Below, in pieces: positions 8,143 through 19,882 of a stretch of DNA of 39,897 nucleotides; position 1 is the stretch's first letter, and every line of letters begins with the position of its first letter. Origin of the DNA: Lachnospiraceae bacterium (GTDB lineage Bacteria; Bacillota; Clostridia; Lachnospirales; Lachnospiraceae); NCBI GenBank assembly GCA_017551665.1, contig JAFZLB010000115.1:1-39897 (forward strand). The letters are read 5' to 3'. The notes under the pieces are model-generated. The model saw only the letters and a list, made by a program, of their open reading frames with translations, had not been told where the DNA came from and ran no database searches. A program made the position numbers and the translations under genes.

Positions 8143-10682
8143 TCAGGATGTTTCTTCCTTTGGTGTTTCCTGTTCCTTTTGTTCCTTTTGTTCTTCCTGC
8201 TGTTCCTGTTTGTCAATGTCGGAGTCCGCCCGCACCTTCGCGATCTTGGCCACGGAAACGCCCTCGTCCACATTGATCATCTTGACGCCGGAGGTGATGC
8301 GGGAATACACGTTGATGTCGTCCATGCGCAAGCGGATGATGGTGCCGGCGTTTGTGATCATCATCAGCTCATGCTCATCGCCGACGGCCTTGACGCCGAC
8401 GACTTCCCCCGTCTTTTCGGTGATCTTGTAGCACTTTAAACCCTTTCCGCCGCGGTGCTGCAGCGTGAACTCCTCCAACTTCGTGCGCTTGCCGTAGCCC
8501 TTTTCCGAAACGATGAGCAGGGACGGTCCCTGGGTGTTGAGCTGCATGCCGACGACCTCGTCCCCGGGCTGTAAGTTGATGCCCCTGACACCCGCCGCCG
8601 TTCTGCCCATGGCGCGGACATCCGTCTCTTTGAAGTGAATGCTCATGCCGTACTTCGTCACCATGAAGATCTCCGAGGCTTCGTCCGTAAGCTTGACCTC
8701 GATGAGCTCATCCCCTTCGCGGATGTTGATGGCGTTGAGGCCGTTTTTGCGGATGTTGGCAAAGGCCTCGATCGGCGTCTTCTTCACCGTGCCGTTCTTT
8801 GTGGCCAGGAAGAGATTCTTTCCGGCACCTTCCTCAAAGCCCTTGATCGGGATGATGGCGGAAATCTTTTCCTCCGGTGCCAGCTGCAAGAGATTGACAA
8901 TGGCAACGCCGCGGCTGGTCCTGGAAGCCTCCGGGATGCGGTAGGCCTTCAGGGCATAGACGCGCCCGAAGTTCGTGAAGAAGAAGACAAAGTTATGCGT
9001 TTTGGTCATCAGCAGGTCTTCCACGTAATCATTTTCAATCGTGGAAATGCCCTTGATGCCCTTGCCGCCGCGGTTCTGTGCATGGAAATTGTCAAGGCCC
9101 ATGCGCTTGATGTAGCCAAGCGATGTCATGGCGATGACCGTCTGCTCGTTCGGCACGAGGTCTTCCATGTCAATGTCCGCTTCGGTGTATTCGATGGCGG
9201 AGCGGCGGTCCTCGCCGAATTTCTCCGCGATCTCCGTGATTTCGGAACGGATGACGCCGAGCAGCAACTTTTCGTCCGCCAAAATGGCCTTGTATTCCCG
9301 GATTTTTTCCAAAAGCTCCGCGTGCTCCGCTTCGAGCTTTTCACGCTCCAGGCCGGTCAAGGCGCGCAGGCGCATATCGACGATGGCCTGTGCCTGTACG
9401 TCGGAGAGCGCAAAGCGTTCCATGAGCTGTGCCTTGGCGGCTGCCGTATCGCGGCTGCCCCGGATGATTTTGATGACCTCGTCGATGTTATCGAGCGCGA
9501 TCAGCAGACCTTCCAAAATGTGATTGCGCTCTTCCGCCTTGCGAAGATCAAACTGCGTGCGGCGCGTCACCACTTCTTCCTGATGCTTCAGATAGTGATC
9601 GAGCATCGCCTTTAAGGAAAGCTCCTTGGGCTCTCCGTTCACTAAGGCCAGCATGATAATGCCGAAGGAATCCTGCAGCTGCGTGTGCTTATACAGCTGA
9701 TTCAAGATCACCTGCGGATTCACGTCATGCCGAAGCTCAATGACAATGCGCATGCCCTCGCGGTCGGATTCGTCGCGCAGCGCCGTGATGCCGTCGATGC
9801 GTTTTTCTTTATGCAGCTCCGCGATCTTCGCGATGAGGTTTGCCTGTTGACAAGATAGGGAAGCTCCGTCACGACAATGCGGTTTTTCCCGGCCTGCATG
9901 GGCTCAATGTCCGTAACGGCCCGAAGCACCACCTTGCCGCGGCCCGTGCGGTAAGCCTGTTCCGCGCCGTGGGTGCCCAAAATAATGCCGCCCGTCGGGA
10001 AATCCGGCGCCTTCACGATTTCAATCAGCTCCTCGACATCCGTGTCCCTGTCCTCTTCGACGCGGTTATCGATGATCTTTGTGACGGCGGCAATCGTCTC
10101 CCGAAGATTATGCGGCGGGATGTTCGTCGCCATACCGACGGCAATGCCCGTCGTGCCGTTGACTAAAAGATTCGGATAACGGGAGGGCAGCACCACCGGT
10201 TCCCGTTCCGTCTCGTCAAAGTTCGGCGCGAAGTCGACGGTGTCTTTGTTTAAGTCCGCCGTCATCTGCGTGGAAATTTTGGAAAGCCTGGCCTCCGTGT
10301 AACGCATGGCCGCCGGCGGGTCCCCGTCCACGGAACCGAAGTTGCCGTGCCCGTCCACCAGCGGGGCCAGCATGTTCCAGGGCTGCGCCATATTGACGAG
10401 CGCGCCGTAAATGGAGGAGTCTCCGTGCGGGTGGAATTTACCCATCGTGTCACCGACGATACGCGCGCATTTTCTGTGCGGCTTATCCGGCGTATTCCCC
10501 AGCTCGATCATGGAGTACAGAACGCGCCGCTGCACGGGCTTTAGGCCGTCCCGCACATCGGGAAGGGCACGTGCCGCGATGACGCTCATCGCATAATCAA
10601 TATACGATGTCTCCATCGTCTTCTGAAGATCGACCTCCTCAATCCGGTCGCGGTCTATCGTTTGCTGAAATACATCTTCCAT
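8143..10682 (-). CDS. gyrA: DNA gyrase subunit A, split by an apparent one-base frameshift
   Basis: GyrA is the breakage-reunion subunit of the A2B2 gyrase that introduces negative supercoils. From ATG 10682 the frame gives the winged-helix/tower start, the region [19 protein letters not shown] and active-site Tyr128 in AAMRYTEAR, and is normal up to [11 protein letters not shown] (codon 281). It then leaves the family sequence. The expected continuation [18 protein letters not shown] lies in another frame, which runs on to the C-terminal beta-pinwheel with [11 protein letters not shown] (GyrA box) and ends at 8143. Adding one A to a run of three (9839-9841, T on the plus strand) restores a protein of about 846 residues. 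The C-terminus is a Gln/Glu/Lys-rich tail. Since gyrA is essential, sequencing error is the first explanation. Confidence 0.9.
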
Positions 10683-10694
10683 TTAGAATGCTCC

Positions 10695-13790
<3,096 letters not shown>

Positions 13791-13794
<4 letters not shown>

Positions 13795-14006
13795 CTGCGT
13801 ACTTTAATACTCTCCCCGTCTATGCTTATTACATCTTCCGGATACAGTTTTCTGCCGCGCCGGTTCTCCTTTTCACCGTTGACCAAAACGTCCCCCGACA
13901 GAATCCGTTCCGTCGCGTGGGCACCGCTTTCGGCTTTTCCCGCCTTCTTCAGCGCCTGCCCCAGGCGGATGAAGTCGTCTCCTTCCCGAAGGAACAGCTC
14001 TTCCAT
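13791..14006 (-). CDS. yaaA: S4-domain RNA-binding protein (YaaA type)
   Basis: A 71-residue protein made of one S4 RNA-binding fold: FIRLGQALKKAGKAESGAHATERILSGDVLVNG with the usual VNGE..RRGRKLYPEDVI end. The family sits between dnaN and recF in most Firmicutes. A role in ribosome assembly has been suggested for the family, but nothing here tests that. The start is three bases after the dnaN stop, and the stop overlaps recF by four bases, so dnaN-yaaA-recF is one coupled unit. Confidence 0.9.
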
Positions 14007-14009
14007 CCC

Positions 14010-15122
14010 TTATTCCACCGTCTTGAAGTTGATCGGCAGAATCATGTAGAGGTAGGTGTTTTCCTCATTGCGGATATAGCAGGGCGCCTTCGGATTGACA
14101 AAGTAAATCGTTAAGTTGTCATCCTCAATTACGCGCAACGCGTCGGTCAAAAACTTCGGGTTAAAGCCGATCAGGATGTCCTTTCCGTCCTTTGTTACCA
14201 TGACCTGGGAATTCATGCTGCCCCTGGTGGAGGACACCTTGATTTCCATTTCCTGATCCTGAATGCCTAAAATGATGGGCTTCTTGTCACCGTCATGGGA
14301 CAGCGTCATGGCGCGCTCGATGCCTTCCAAAAACTGTCTGCGGCCGACCAGCAGCTTTGTCTCGTAATCCCCGGAAATCATCTGCGAAACGTCAAAGTAT
14401 TCGCCGTCGATGAGCCTTGTGGTAAAGAGTGTATCCGACACGGAAAAGCAGGCGAGCTTTTGCGTGAAGTAAATGTCCACTTCCTTTTCCGCCTGATCGG
14501 ATAAAATATCCCTCAGCTTTAAGAGCGTCTTGCCGGAAATAATGGCTTTTTTCGGGCTTTCGACCGGTGCCTGTAAGGCGGTCTTTCGCATGGCGATGCG
14601 GTGTCCGTCCAAGGCCGTCATGCTGCATTCGTCCTCTTCGATCTTCAAGAGCGCACCCGTCATAATGCGGTTTGCGTCATTCGTGGAAACGGAAAAGACG
14701 GTCTGCGCGATGAAGCTTTTCAACGTCGCCTGCCGCAGGGTCACGGCTTCACTCTTATCCACCTCCGGCGGGAAGGTGAAGTCATCCCCGCTGCGTCCGG
14801 GCAGCGTGAAATGCGTGGCCTCACAATCCAGCGTCACCAAATAATTCTCATCCACCGACACGCTGACTTCGCTGTCCGGCAAGGTCCTCACAATGGAAGA
14901 AAACAGAGCCGCTTCGATGGCCACATAGCCGGTCTCTTCCACGGTTCCGTTCACCCTTGTCTCTATTCCGTTTTCCATGTCGTTGGCAAAGAAACGGATG
15001 CCCTCTTCTCCCGCGTCAATATAAATGTATTGCAGAATGGACATCGTTGTCTTGGCAGGAACCGCTTTTAAAACGATCGCTGTGCGGGCGTTCAGTTCCT
15101 GTTGTGCACAGATAAATTTCAT
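14010..15122 (-). CDS. dnaN: DNA polymerase III beta subunit (sliding clamp)
   Basis: A 370-residue clamp protein that encircles DNA and tethers the replicative polymerase and repair enzymes. It has the three-domain clamp pattern: N-terminal MKFICAQQELNARTAIVLKAVP, LPGRSGDDFTFPP in the first linker, RIAMRKTALQ and SQVMVTKDGKDILIGFNPKFL in domain 3, and the C-terminal YLYMILPINF that forms the binding pocket for clamp motifs. The start is preceded by GGGGGAGG about 5-12 bases upstream. It follows dnaA after a 133-base gap that carries its own promoter and one DnaA box. Confidence 0.97.
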   Translation of the reverse strand: MKFICAQQELNARTAIVLKAVPAKTTMSILQYIYIDAGEEGIRFFANDMENGIETRVNGTVEETGYVAIEAALFSSIVRTLPDSEVSVSVDENYLVTLDCEATHFTLPGRSGDDFTFPPEVDKSEAVTLRQATLKSFIAQTVFSVSTNDANRIMTGALLKIEEDECSMTALDGHRIAMRKTALQAPVESPKKAIISGKTLLKLRDILSDQAEKEVDIYFTQKLACFSVSDTLFTTRLIDGEYFDVSQMISGDYETKLLVGRRQFLEGIERAMTLSHDGDKKPIILGIQDQEMEIKVSSTRGSMNSQVMVTKDGKDILIGFNPKFLTDALRVIEDDNLTIYFVNPKAPCYIRNEENTYLYMILPINFKTVE

Positions 15123-15209
15123 GTCTTTTCCTCCCCCGAAAAAAGAAATAAAAAAGAGAATAATATCATCTTCGTCTTCATAGCGGTGATGATGTGCAAA
15201 TCACCCTCT

Positions 15210-15238
15210 ATTATACATTATTTCGGACTTTTTTACAA
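15210..15238 (-). promoter_or_regulatory. Sigma-A promoter of dnaN
   Basis: On the minus strand TTGTAA (15233-15238) and TATAAT (15210-15215) are 17 bases apart, a near-consensus promoter in the dnaA-dnaN gap. A 6-bp inverted repeat, GGTGAT (15185-15190) and ATCACC (15200-15205), lies around or just after the expected transcription start. A DnaA box-like sequence, TGTGGATAC (15247-15255), lies just upstream, so DnaA could influence this promoter. Confidence 0.75.
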
Positions 15239-15255
15239 TTTTTTCCTGTGGATAC

Positions 15256-16671
15256 TCAGAGGGACGGATTGAGTTTTTTCAACAGGACATCCATGGTTCT
15301 TTGTACCTCGGCATCGGTTTTCAACAGCTCAGCCACACGTTTTTCCCCATTCATCACGGTGGTGTGATCCTTGCCGCCGAGAGAGGATCCGATTTCCTTA
15401 TAGGAATTGTTCGGAACGTGCTTGCGGCAAAGAAACATGGCCAGCTGCCTGGGTAAAACGATCTCGGCGCTGCGCTTTTGCGAAAGAAGCTCTTCCTGGC
15501 TGACGGAAAAGTGCTCGCAGACCGTGTCGATGACGCGCTGGTAGGTGATGATGCGGTCCGCGTCCGGATACAAAAAGTCCTTTAAGGCATCCGCGGCAAT
15601 TTCCTCCGTGATGCGCGGCACCGCGTTGATCCTGGAGTGGGCGATGATTTTATTGAAGGCGCCCTCCAGCTGGCGGATATTGGACTTGATGTTGTTTGCG
15701 ATGTAGGCGTAGGCGCCGTCGTCGATTTCCACCGGATACTGCTCGCCCAGCTTTTTCATAATGGCCATCTTGGTCTCGTAATCCGGTGCCTGGATATCCG
15801 CGATCAGGCCGCTTTCAAAGCGGGAACGGAAGCGCTCTTCCAAGGTTTCCATCTGCTTCGGCGGCTTGTCCGAGGAAAGCACGATCTGCTTTCCCGCTTC
15901 CTTCAAGGCGTTGAAGGTATGGAAGAATTCCTCCTGCGTACTCTCCTTGCCGATGATGAACTGCACGTCGTCCAGAAGCAGCACGTCCACCGTGCGGTAT
16001 TTTTCGCGGAAGCGCGACATGATCTTGGAATCCTTCTGACCGGAACGGATGGCCTCGATCACCTCGTTCGTGAAGTGTTCGCTCGTGACATAGAGGATTT
16101 TGGAACCCGGCACGTTCATGCCGATGAAATGGCCGATGGAATGCATGAGATGTGTTTTGCCAAGCCCCGGTCCGCCGTAGAGAAAGAGCGGATTGTAGGT
16201 GACACCCGGCGTTTCCGCCACGGCCACGGCGGCGCTGTAAGCGAAGTTGTTATTCCCGCCGACAACGAAGTTATCGAAGCGGTATTTTTCGTTAAGGCCG
16301 CTGAAATCGGAAAGCGAGGGCAGGGGCGTGTCCGTCTCTTCCGCGGAAAAGGCGTCTCCCTGTGCGTCCTTTTCCGCTGCGGACGGCGTTTCCTTCGGCA
16401 GGACAAAGGCCACATCCACGTTGATGCCGGCCTGCTCCGACAAAAACACGCGGAAAAAGTCAATGTAATGCTTTTCCAGATAGGACTGTTGCAGGAAATT
16501 GTCCGTCGGGATCAGGATGGACACCACGCCGTCCCGGTAGGACAAAAAGCTCAGGGGCGCAATCCAGGTGTCGTAGGAAATGTTGGTTAAGTTGCAGTTT
16601 TCGCGGATCTGCTCCTTGACGTCTTCGAAATGATCGGACAGGGTCTGGGATACGGCTTCGGCAGTCGGCAT
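15256..16671 (-). CDS. dnaA: Chromosomal replication initiator DnaA
   Basis: A 471-residue AAA+ initiator that binds DnaA boxes and opens oriC. Domain I is at residues 1-90 (TWIAPLSFLSY). A variable, acidic domain II linker is at 90-125. Domain III begins at NEKYRFDNFVVGGNNNFA, with Walker A GGPGLGKTH at 166-174 and Walker B LLLDDVQF at 231-238. The C-terminal domain IV carries the DnaA signature KDHTTVMNGEKRV near 434-446, which reads the box sequence. The start has GGAGG upstream. A promoter with a perfect -10 lies 39-67 bases before the start. The gene points away from the box cluster at 16744-16924. Confidence 0.98.
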   Translation of the reverse strand: MPTAEAVSQTLSDHFEDVKEQIRENCNLTNISYDTWIAPLSFLSYRDGVVSILIPTDNFLQQSYLEKHYIDFFRVFLSEQAGINVDVAFVLPKETPSAAEKDAQGDAFSAEETDTPLPSLSDFSGLNEKYRFDNFVVGGNNNFAYSAAVAVAETPGVTYNPLFLYGGPGLGKTHLMHSIGHFIGMNVPGSKILYVTSEHFTNEVIEAIRSGQKDSKIMSRFREKYRTVDVLLLDDVQFIIGKESTQEEFFHTFNALKEAGKQIVLSSDKPPKQMETLEERFRSRFESGLIADIQAPDYETKMAIMKKLGEQYPVEIDDGAYAYIANNIKSNIRQLEGAFNKIIAHSRINAVPRITEEIAADALKDFLYPDADRIITYQRVIDTVCEHFSVSQEELLSQKRSAEIVLPRQLAMFLCRKHVPNNSYKEIGSSLGGKDHTTVMNGEKRVAELLKTDAEVQRTMDVLLKKLNPSL

Positions 16672-16709
16672 AAAAAATCCTCCAAAAACGGTGATCGGAA
16701 ACGGACTTC

Positions 16710-16738
16710 ATTATAAGCGAGCTTTTTGAAAAAGGCAA
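16710..16738 (-). promoter_or_regulatory. Sigma-A promoter of dnaA
   Basis: On the minus strand TTGCCT (16733-16738) and a perfect TATAAT (16710-16715) are 17 bases apart. The -35 lies six bases from the first DnaA box pair (16744-16760), so binding of DnaA there could repress its own gene; that is inference from position. Confidence 0.7.
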
Positions 16739-17029
16739 ATTTCGGTGGATAAGTGGATAACTCTATGAAAATTTGGCAAGGACACCGGCTTTTTTGCAAA
16801 AATGTGGATAAAAAAGCCGAAAAAACGGTACTTATCCACAGGTTTTCCACAAAAAGTGGATGATGGAGGGGCAGGTGGAGGAATGCACCCTTTATCCACC
16901 GTTTCAACATGTGGTTGTGGAAAAAAGAAGAAGGCACAAGATCTTGCATAAAATTTTTTTGGATTTTTTTCCCTTTCGCGGCCTGCCGGATGGCGCTTTG
17001 AAAAAATACGGAAAAAAAGCGGTTTTTGC

Positions 17030-17058
17030 TTGACGGAGCCTTCGTTCTCCCTTATAAT
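17030..17058 (+). promoter_or_regulatory. Sigma-A promoter of the rpmH operon
   Basis: TTGACG (17030-17035) and TATAAT (17053-17058) have an ideal 17-base spacer. The site is 37 bases before the rpmH start, which has its own ribosome binding site GGAGG at 17082-17086. This is the clearest promoter in the window and probably drives rpmH, rnpA, yidD, yidC and jag. Confidence 0.88.
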
Positions 17059-17094
17059 GTCTTAGATTGACGCATCATTTCGGAGGAAAGACAG

Positions 17095-17229
17095 ATGAAA
17101 ATGACGTATCAGCCGCACAGAAGACAGCGCAAGCGCGTACACGGTTTTCGTGCGAGGATGCAAAGCAAAGGCGGCCGCAAGGTACTGGCGGCAAGAAGAC
17201 TCAAGGGCAGGAAGCGCCTGACCGTTTGA
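17095..17229 (+). CDS. rpmH: 50S ribosomal protein L34
   Basis: A 44-residue, very basic protein read directly from the sequence. It starts [18 protein letters not shown], continues [17 protein letters not shown] and ends LKGRKRLTV, an almost canonical L34 of normal length. L34 is a late-assembling protein of the large ribosomal subunit. ATG 17095 follows GGAGGAAAG at ideal spacing. It is the first gene to the right of oriC, directly behind a strong promoter, and its TGA overlaps the probable TTG start of rnpA. Confidence 0.97.
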   Translation: MKMTYQPHRRQRKRVHGFRARMQSKGGRKVLAARRLKGRKRLTV

Positions 17230-17630
17230 GCGAAGGGTTTACGGAAAACGCAGCGAAACGCACGCGGATATGCCGGCCATATTCGCGTTTGTCATCTATA
17301 AGGAAGCCTGCGGACTTCCGGCAGATGTACCGGAAGGGAAGGCGTTTTGCGGGATCTGAGCTGCTGCTCTTTGTGCGGCGCAATGATCTTTCGGAAAACC
17401 GCCTGGGCATTACCGTTTCCAAAAAGAACGGAAACAGCGCGGTCCGGCACCGCTTCAGCCGTCTGGTCAAGGAAGTGTTCCGCTTACAGCGTGATACGCT
17501 CGGGACGGGACGGGACTTTCTGGTGGTGATGAAGCGGGAGGTAAAAATCGAAACGCCCTCGTCGCTGACCTTTTCCGCGATGCAGAAGGAACTCCTGCCG
17601 TTGCTGGACAGGTCAAAAGGTACTATTTAA
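17226..17630 (+). CDS. rnpA: Ribonuclease P protein component
   Basis: RnpA binds the RNase P RNA and helps position precursor tRNA for 5' end maturation. The core is clear: [20 protein letters not shown], then [28 protein letters not shown], which contains the family's RNR-like helix. The start is uncertain. TTG 17226 overlaps the rpmH stop (TTGA), giving 134 residues, with AGGAAG about 10 bases upstream. A second in-frame TTG at 17289 gives a more typical 113-residue protein but has no visible binding site. The frame also runs upstream across rpmH, which is not coding in that frame. Confidence 0.9.
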   Translation: MSEGFTENAAKRTRICRPYSRLSSIRKPADFRQMYRKGRRFAGSELLLFVRRNDLSENRLGITVSKKNGNSAVRHRFSRLVKEVFRLQRDTLGTGRDFLVVMKREVKIETPSSLTFSAMQKELLPLLDRSKGTI

Positions 17631-17631
17631 T

Positions 17632-17841
17632 ATGAAGAAAATCATCGTCGCGGGGATACGCGGATACAGGAGAGTGATTGCGCCGGGCAAGACGGTACGC
17701 TGCCCCTACATTCCCACCTGTTCCGAGTACGGCGAGGAAGCGGTTTTGAAATACGGCGCGCTGAAGGGCAGCGCCATGGCCGCTTACCGGATTCTGCGCT
17801 GTAACCCGTTGTCCAGCGGGGGCTATGATCCGGTTCCGTAA
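17632..17841 (+). CDS. yidD: Membrane protein insertion efficiency factor YidD
   Basis: A 69-residue protein with the family signature in order: IRGYRRVIAPGK, CPYIPTCSEYGEEAV, ALKGSAMAAYRILRCNPLSSGGYDPVP. The conserved Cys pair (CPYIPTC) and the RCNP motif are intact. YidD sits at the cytoplasmic membrane face and assists insertion by YidC/Sec. ATG 17632 is one base after the rnpA stop, and yidC follows 15 bases after its stop. This is the standard rpmH-rnpA-yidD-yidC order. Confidence 0.95.
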   Translation: MKKIIVAGIRGYRRVIAPGKTVRCPYIPTCSEYGEEAVLKYGALKGSAMAAYRILRCNPLSSGGYDPVP

Positions 17842-17856
17842 GGGGGGAATAAGAAC

Positions 17857-19179
17857 GTGATCTATCTGACTCAGAACCAGGGACGCATTATCGGTCCGAT
17901 TTCCAAACTGCTCGGCTTTATCATGCACGGCATCTATGAACTGCTTTCCGCCGTGGGCATTGAAAATCTCGGTATCACCATCATCCTGTTTACACTGATT
18001 GTGAACCTTCTGATGCTGCCGCTCACCATCCGCCAGCAGCGCTTTTCCAAGCTTCAGGTCAAAATGAATCCGGAGCTGACCGCCATCCGCAAAAAGTACG
18101 AAGGCCGCAGGGACAACGCGTCCATGTACGCACAGCAGGAAGAAATGAAGCAGGTCTATGCCAAATACGGCGTGTCCCAGATGGGAAGCTGTCTGCCGCT
18201 TTTGGTGCAGCTGCCGATTCTCTGGGCTTTGTACCGCGTGATCTACGCGATTCCCGCCTATGTCACGAAGGTCAAGCGCGTGTTCTTCCCGCTGGCCGTG
18301 GGACTTCTTGGCGTGACCGGTTCCGCGGAGTTTATGGAAGGGCTGGGCGGTGCCGCGCAGTATGCCGCGCAGTTTCATAACGAAGCCTTTACGGAGGAGC
18401 AGGCCAACGAATACGCGCAGAATACGTATATTGATGTTTTGAACCGCGCTTCTACCGCGGACTGGGACCGGATCGAGGCGAATTATCCGGAGGTCGATAA
18501 CGGTGCGGAGCATGTCGTGACGGCGGAAGTGCGTGCCAAGGTGGAGAGCATGAACAACTTCCTCGGCATGAACATCGGGGATTCTCCCAGCCAGACCATC
18601 AAAAGCAACTGGGCCGAGAGCAATTATCTGAAGGTCCTCTTTGCGATTCTTGTTCCGCTTCTGGCCGCGGCGACGCAGTGGCTGAACACGAAGCTGATGC
18701 CGCAGATGGCATCCGCCGGTGGTGACCCGAATGATCCGCAGGCCAGGATGGCAAATCAGATGCGCACGATGAACTATTTCATGCCGCTGATGAGTGCTTT
18801 CATCTGCTTCTCGCTGCCGGTCGGTGTCGGCCTTTACTGGATCGCGGGTGCCGTCATCCGTATCGTGCAGCAGATCTTCATCAATCGCTGGATTGACCGC
18901 ATGGACATCGAGGCGATGATCGAGGAAAATCAGGAAAAATACAAGAAGAAGCTGGAAAAGAAGGGTGAGCGCACGCAGAACATGTCGCAGTACGCGGCCA
19001 TGAACACACGCTCCCTCGCTTCTTATGTGAATTTCTCCGGTTCCTCCATGTCACAGGAGGAAAAGGACGCCGCTTTGGAAAAGGCGCGCGGGTATTATGA
19101 CAGCGGCAAGGCCAGGAAGGATTCGCTTCTGGCCGCGGCAAACATGGTCCGCGCTTACGAGGAAAAGAACAATAAGTAG
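17857..19179 (+). CDS. yidC: Membrane protein insertase YidC/Oxa1
   Basis: A 440-residue insertase from GTG 17857, preceded by AAGGGGGGAA. The core begins with helix NLGITIILFTLIVNLLMLPLTIRQQ, followed by the cytoplasmic charged hairpin (KMNPELTAIRKKYEGRRDNAS) and GVSQMGSCLPLLVQLPILWALYRVI. Two terminal helices follow: NYLKVLFAILVPLLAAATQWL and MPLMSAFICFSLPVGVGLYWIAGAVIRIVQQI. Between helices lies a long acidic loop (about residues 160-255, FTEEQANEYAQNTY) longer than in Bacillus homologues. The C-terminal tail after about residue 340 is charged and probably binds ribosomes or Jag. It lies between yidD and jag in one operon. Confidence 0.95.
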   Translation: MIYLTQNQGRIIGPISKLLGFIMHGIYELLSAVGIENLGITIILFTLIVNLLMLPLTIRQQRFSKLQVKMNPELTAIRKKYEGRRDNASMYAQQEEMKQVYAKYGVSQMGSCLPLLVQLPILWALYRVIYAIPAYVTKVKRVFFPLAVGLLGVTGSAEFMEGLGGAAQYAAQFHNEAFTEEQANEYAQNTYIDVLNRASTADWDRIEANYPEVDNGAEHVVTAEVRAKVESMNNFLGMNIGDSPSQTIKSNWAESNYLKVLFAILVPLLAAATQWLNTKLMPQMASAGGDPNDPQARMANQMRTMNYFMPLMSAFICFSLPVGVGLYWIAGAVIRIVQQIFINRWIDRMDIEAMIEENQEKYKKKLEKKGERTQNMSQYAAMNTRSLASYVNFSGSSMSQEEKDAALEKARGYYDSGKARKDSLLAAANMVRAYEEKNNK

Positions 19180-19187
19180 GAGGCATT

Positions 19188-19811
19188 ATGCAAGAGTTTT
19201 CGGCAAAAACGGTAGATGACGCGATCACGGAAGCTTGCAGGGCGCTCGGCGTTCCCAGCAGCAAGCTGGTCTATGAAGTGGATAACGAAGGTTCCAGCGG
19301 CTTTTTGGGGATGGGCGCAAAGCCCGCGGTCATCCGGGCCGCGGTGAAGGAAAGCGCACCGACGGAAACCGCCGCACAGTTTGTGCAGGATGTGGCAAAG
19401 GCGATGCAGCTCACCGTGGAAACGGAGAGCAAGTATGACGAGACGGATCACACGCTGAACATGGAACTGAAGGGGCCGGAAATGGGCGTTCTGATCGGCA
19501 AGCGCGGACAGACCCTGGATTCCCTGCAGTATCTGGTTTCCCTGGTGGTGAATAAGAGCGCCGAGGAATATGTGCATGTCAAGCTGGATACGGAAAATTA
19601 CCGCGCGCGCCGCAAGGCCACGCTGGAAAATCTCGCGAAGAACATTGCTTTTAAGGTAAAGCGGAGCCGCCGGCCGGTTTCTTTGGAGCCCATGAATCCT
19701 TATGAGCGCAGGATCATTCATTCCGCGCTGCAGCAGGACCGCTATGTGACCACACATTCCGAGGGCGAAGAGCCGAACCGCCGCGTGGTGGTGACGCCGA
19801 AACGGTCGTAA
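19188..19811 (+). CDS. jag: RNA-binding protein Jag / KhpB (Jag_N, KH, R3H domains)
   Basis: A 207-residue protein with the three expected parts. The Jag_N domain at 1-60 includes FSAKTVDDAITEA and GSSGFLGMGAKPA. The KH domain is around 80-150, with the GxxG loop in LIGKRGQTLDSLQYLVS. The C-terminal R3H domain has PMNPYERRIIHSALQQD and a final RRVVVTPKR. KhpB pairs with KhpA to bind RNA and affects cell division in streptococci; here that role is inferred from family. The gene lies eight bases after yidC and ends the operon at a strong terminator. Confidence 0.94.
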   Translation: MQEFSAKTVDDAITEACRALGVPSSKLVYEVDNEGSSGFLGMGAKPAVIRAAVKESAPTETAAQFVQDVAKAMQLTVETESKYDETDHTLNMELKGPEMGVLIGKRGQTLDSLQYLVSLVVNKSAEEYVHVKLDTENYRARRKATLENLAKNIAFKVKRSRRPVSLEPMNPYERRIIHSALQQDRYVTTHSEGEEPNRRVVVTPKRS

Positions 19812-19839
19812 GAGACGCGGCCAAAGAAGGAAGCATCAG

Positions 19840-19869
19840 CGCCGCGGTGAATCATACCGCGGCGTTTTT
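19840..19869 (+). terminator. Rho-independent terminator of the rpmH-jag operon
   Basis: A 9-bp perfect stem, CGCCGCGGT (19840-19848) and ACCGCGGCG (19856-19864), with loop GAATCAT and followed directly by TTTTT. It is 28 bases after the jag stop. Confidence 0.93.
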
Positions 19870-19882
19870 GTAATTCTGTGAA

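Larger units (their letters stand above)
16672..17094. other. Chromosomal origin of replication (oriC), dnaA-rpmH intergenic region
   Basis: This 423-base gap separates two divergent genome arms and holds a dense DnaA box cluster (consensus TTATCCACA). Perfect boxes are at 16803-16811 (minus) and 16832-16840 (plus). One-mismatch boxes are at 16744-16752, 16752-16760, 16843-16851, 16892-16900 and 16916-16924, and a two-mismatch box is at 16855-16863. An A/T-rich tract at 16948-16972, beside the last box, is a candidate unwinding region. A ninth box lies in the dnaA-dnaN gap (15247-15255), so a bipartite origin as in Bacillus is possible. Genes left of the region are on minus (except murG) and those right of it on plus. 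Confidence 0.9.

Noticed and set aside
9839..9841. Programmed ribosomal frameshift in gyrA
   Set aside because: There is no slippery heptamer, no stimulatory hairpin seen just downstream, and gyrA is not known to use one; a one-base error in a homopolymer is simpler.
10395..10440. GyrA quinolone-region residues GDSSIYG, with Gly where E. coli has Asp87
   Set aside because: Gly at this position with GALVNMAQ behind it is, to my knowledge, the normal sequence in Clostridia of this type, so it is not evidence of acquired quinolone resistance.
17067..17225. Longer N-terminus for RnpA from TTG 17067
   Set aside because: That stretch overlaps the whole of rpmH in another frame and has no RnpA similarity.
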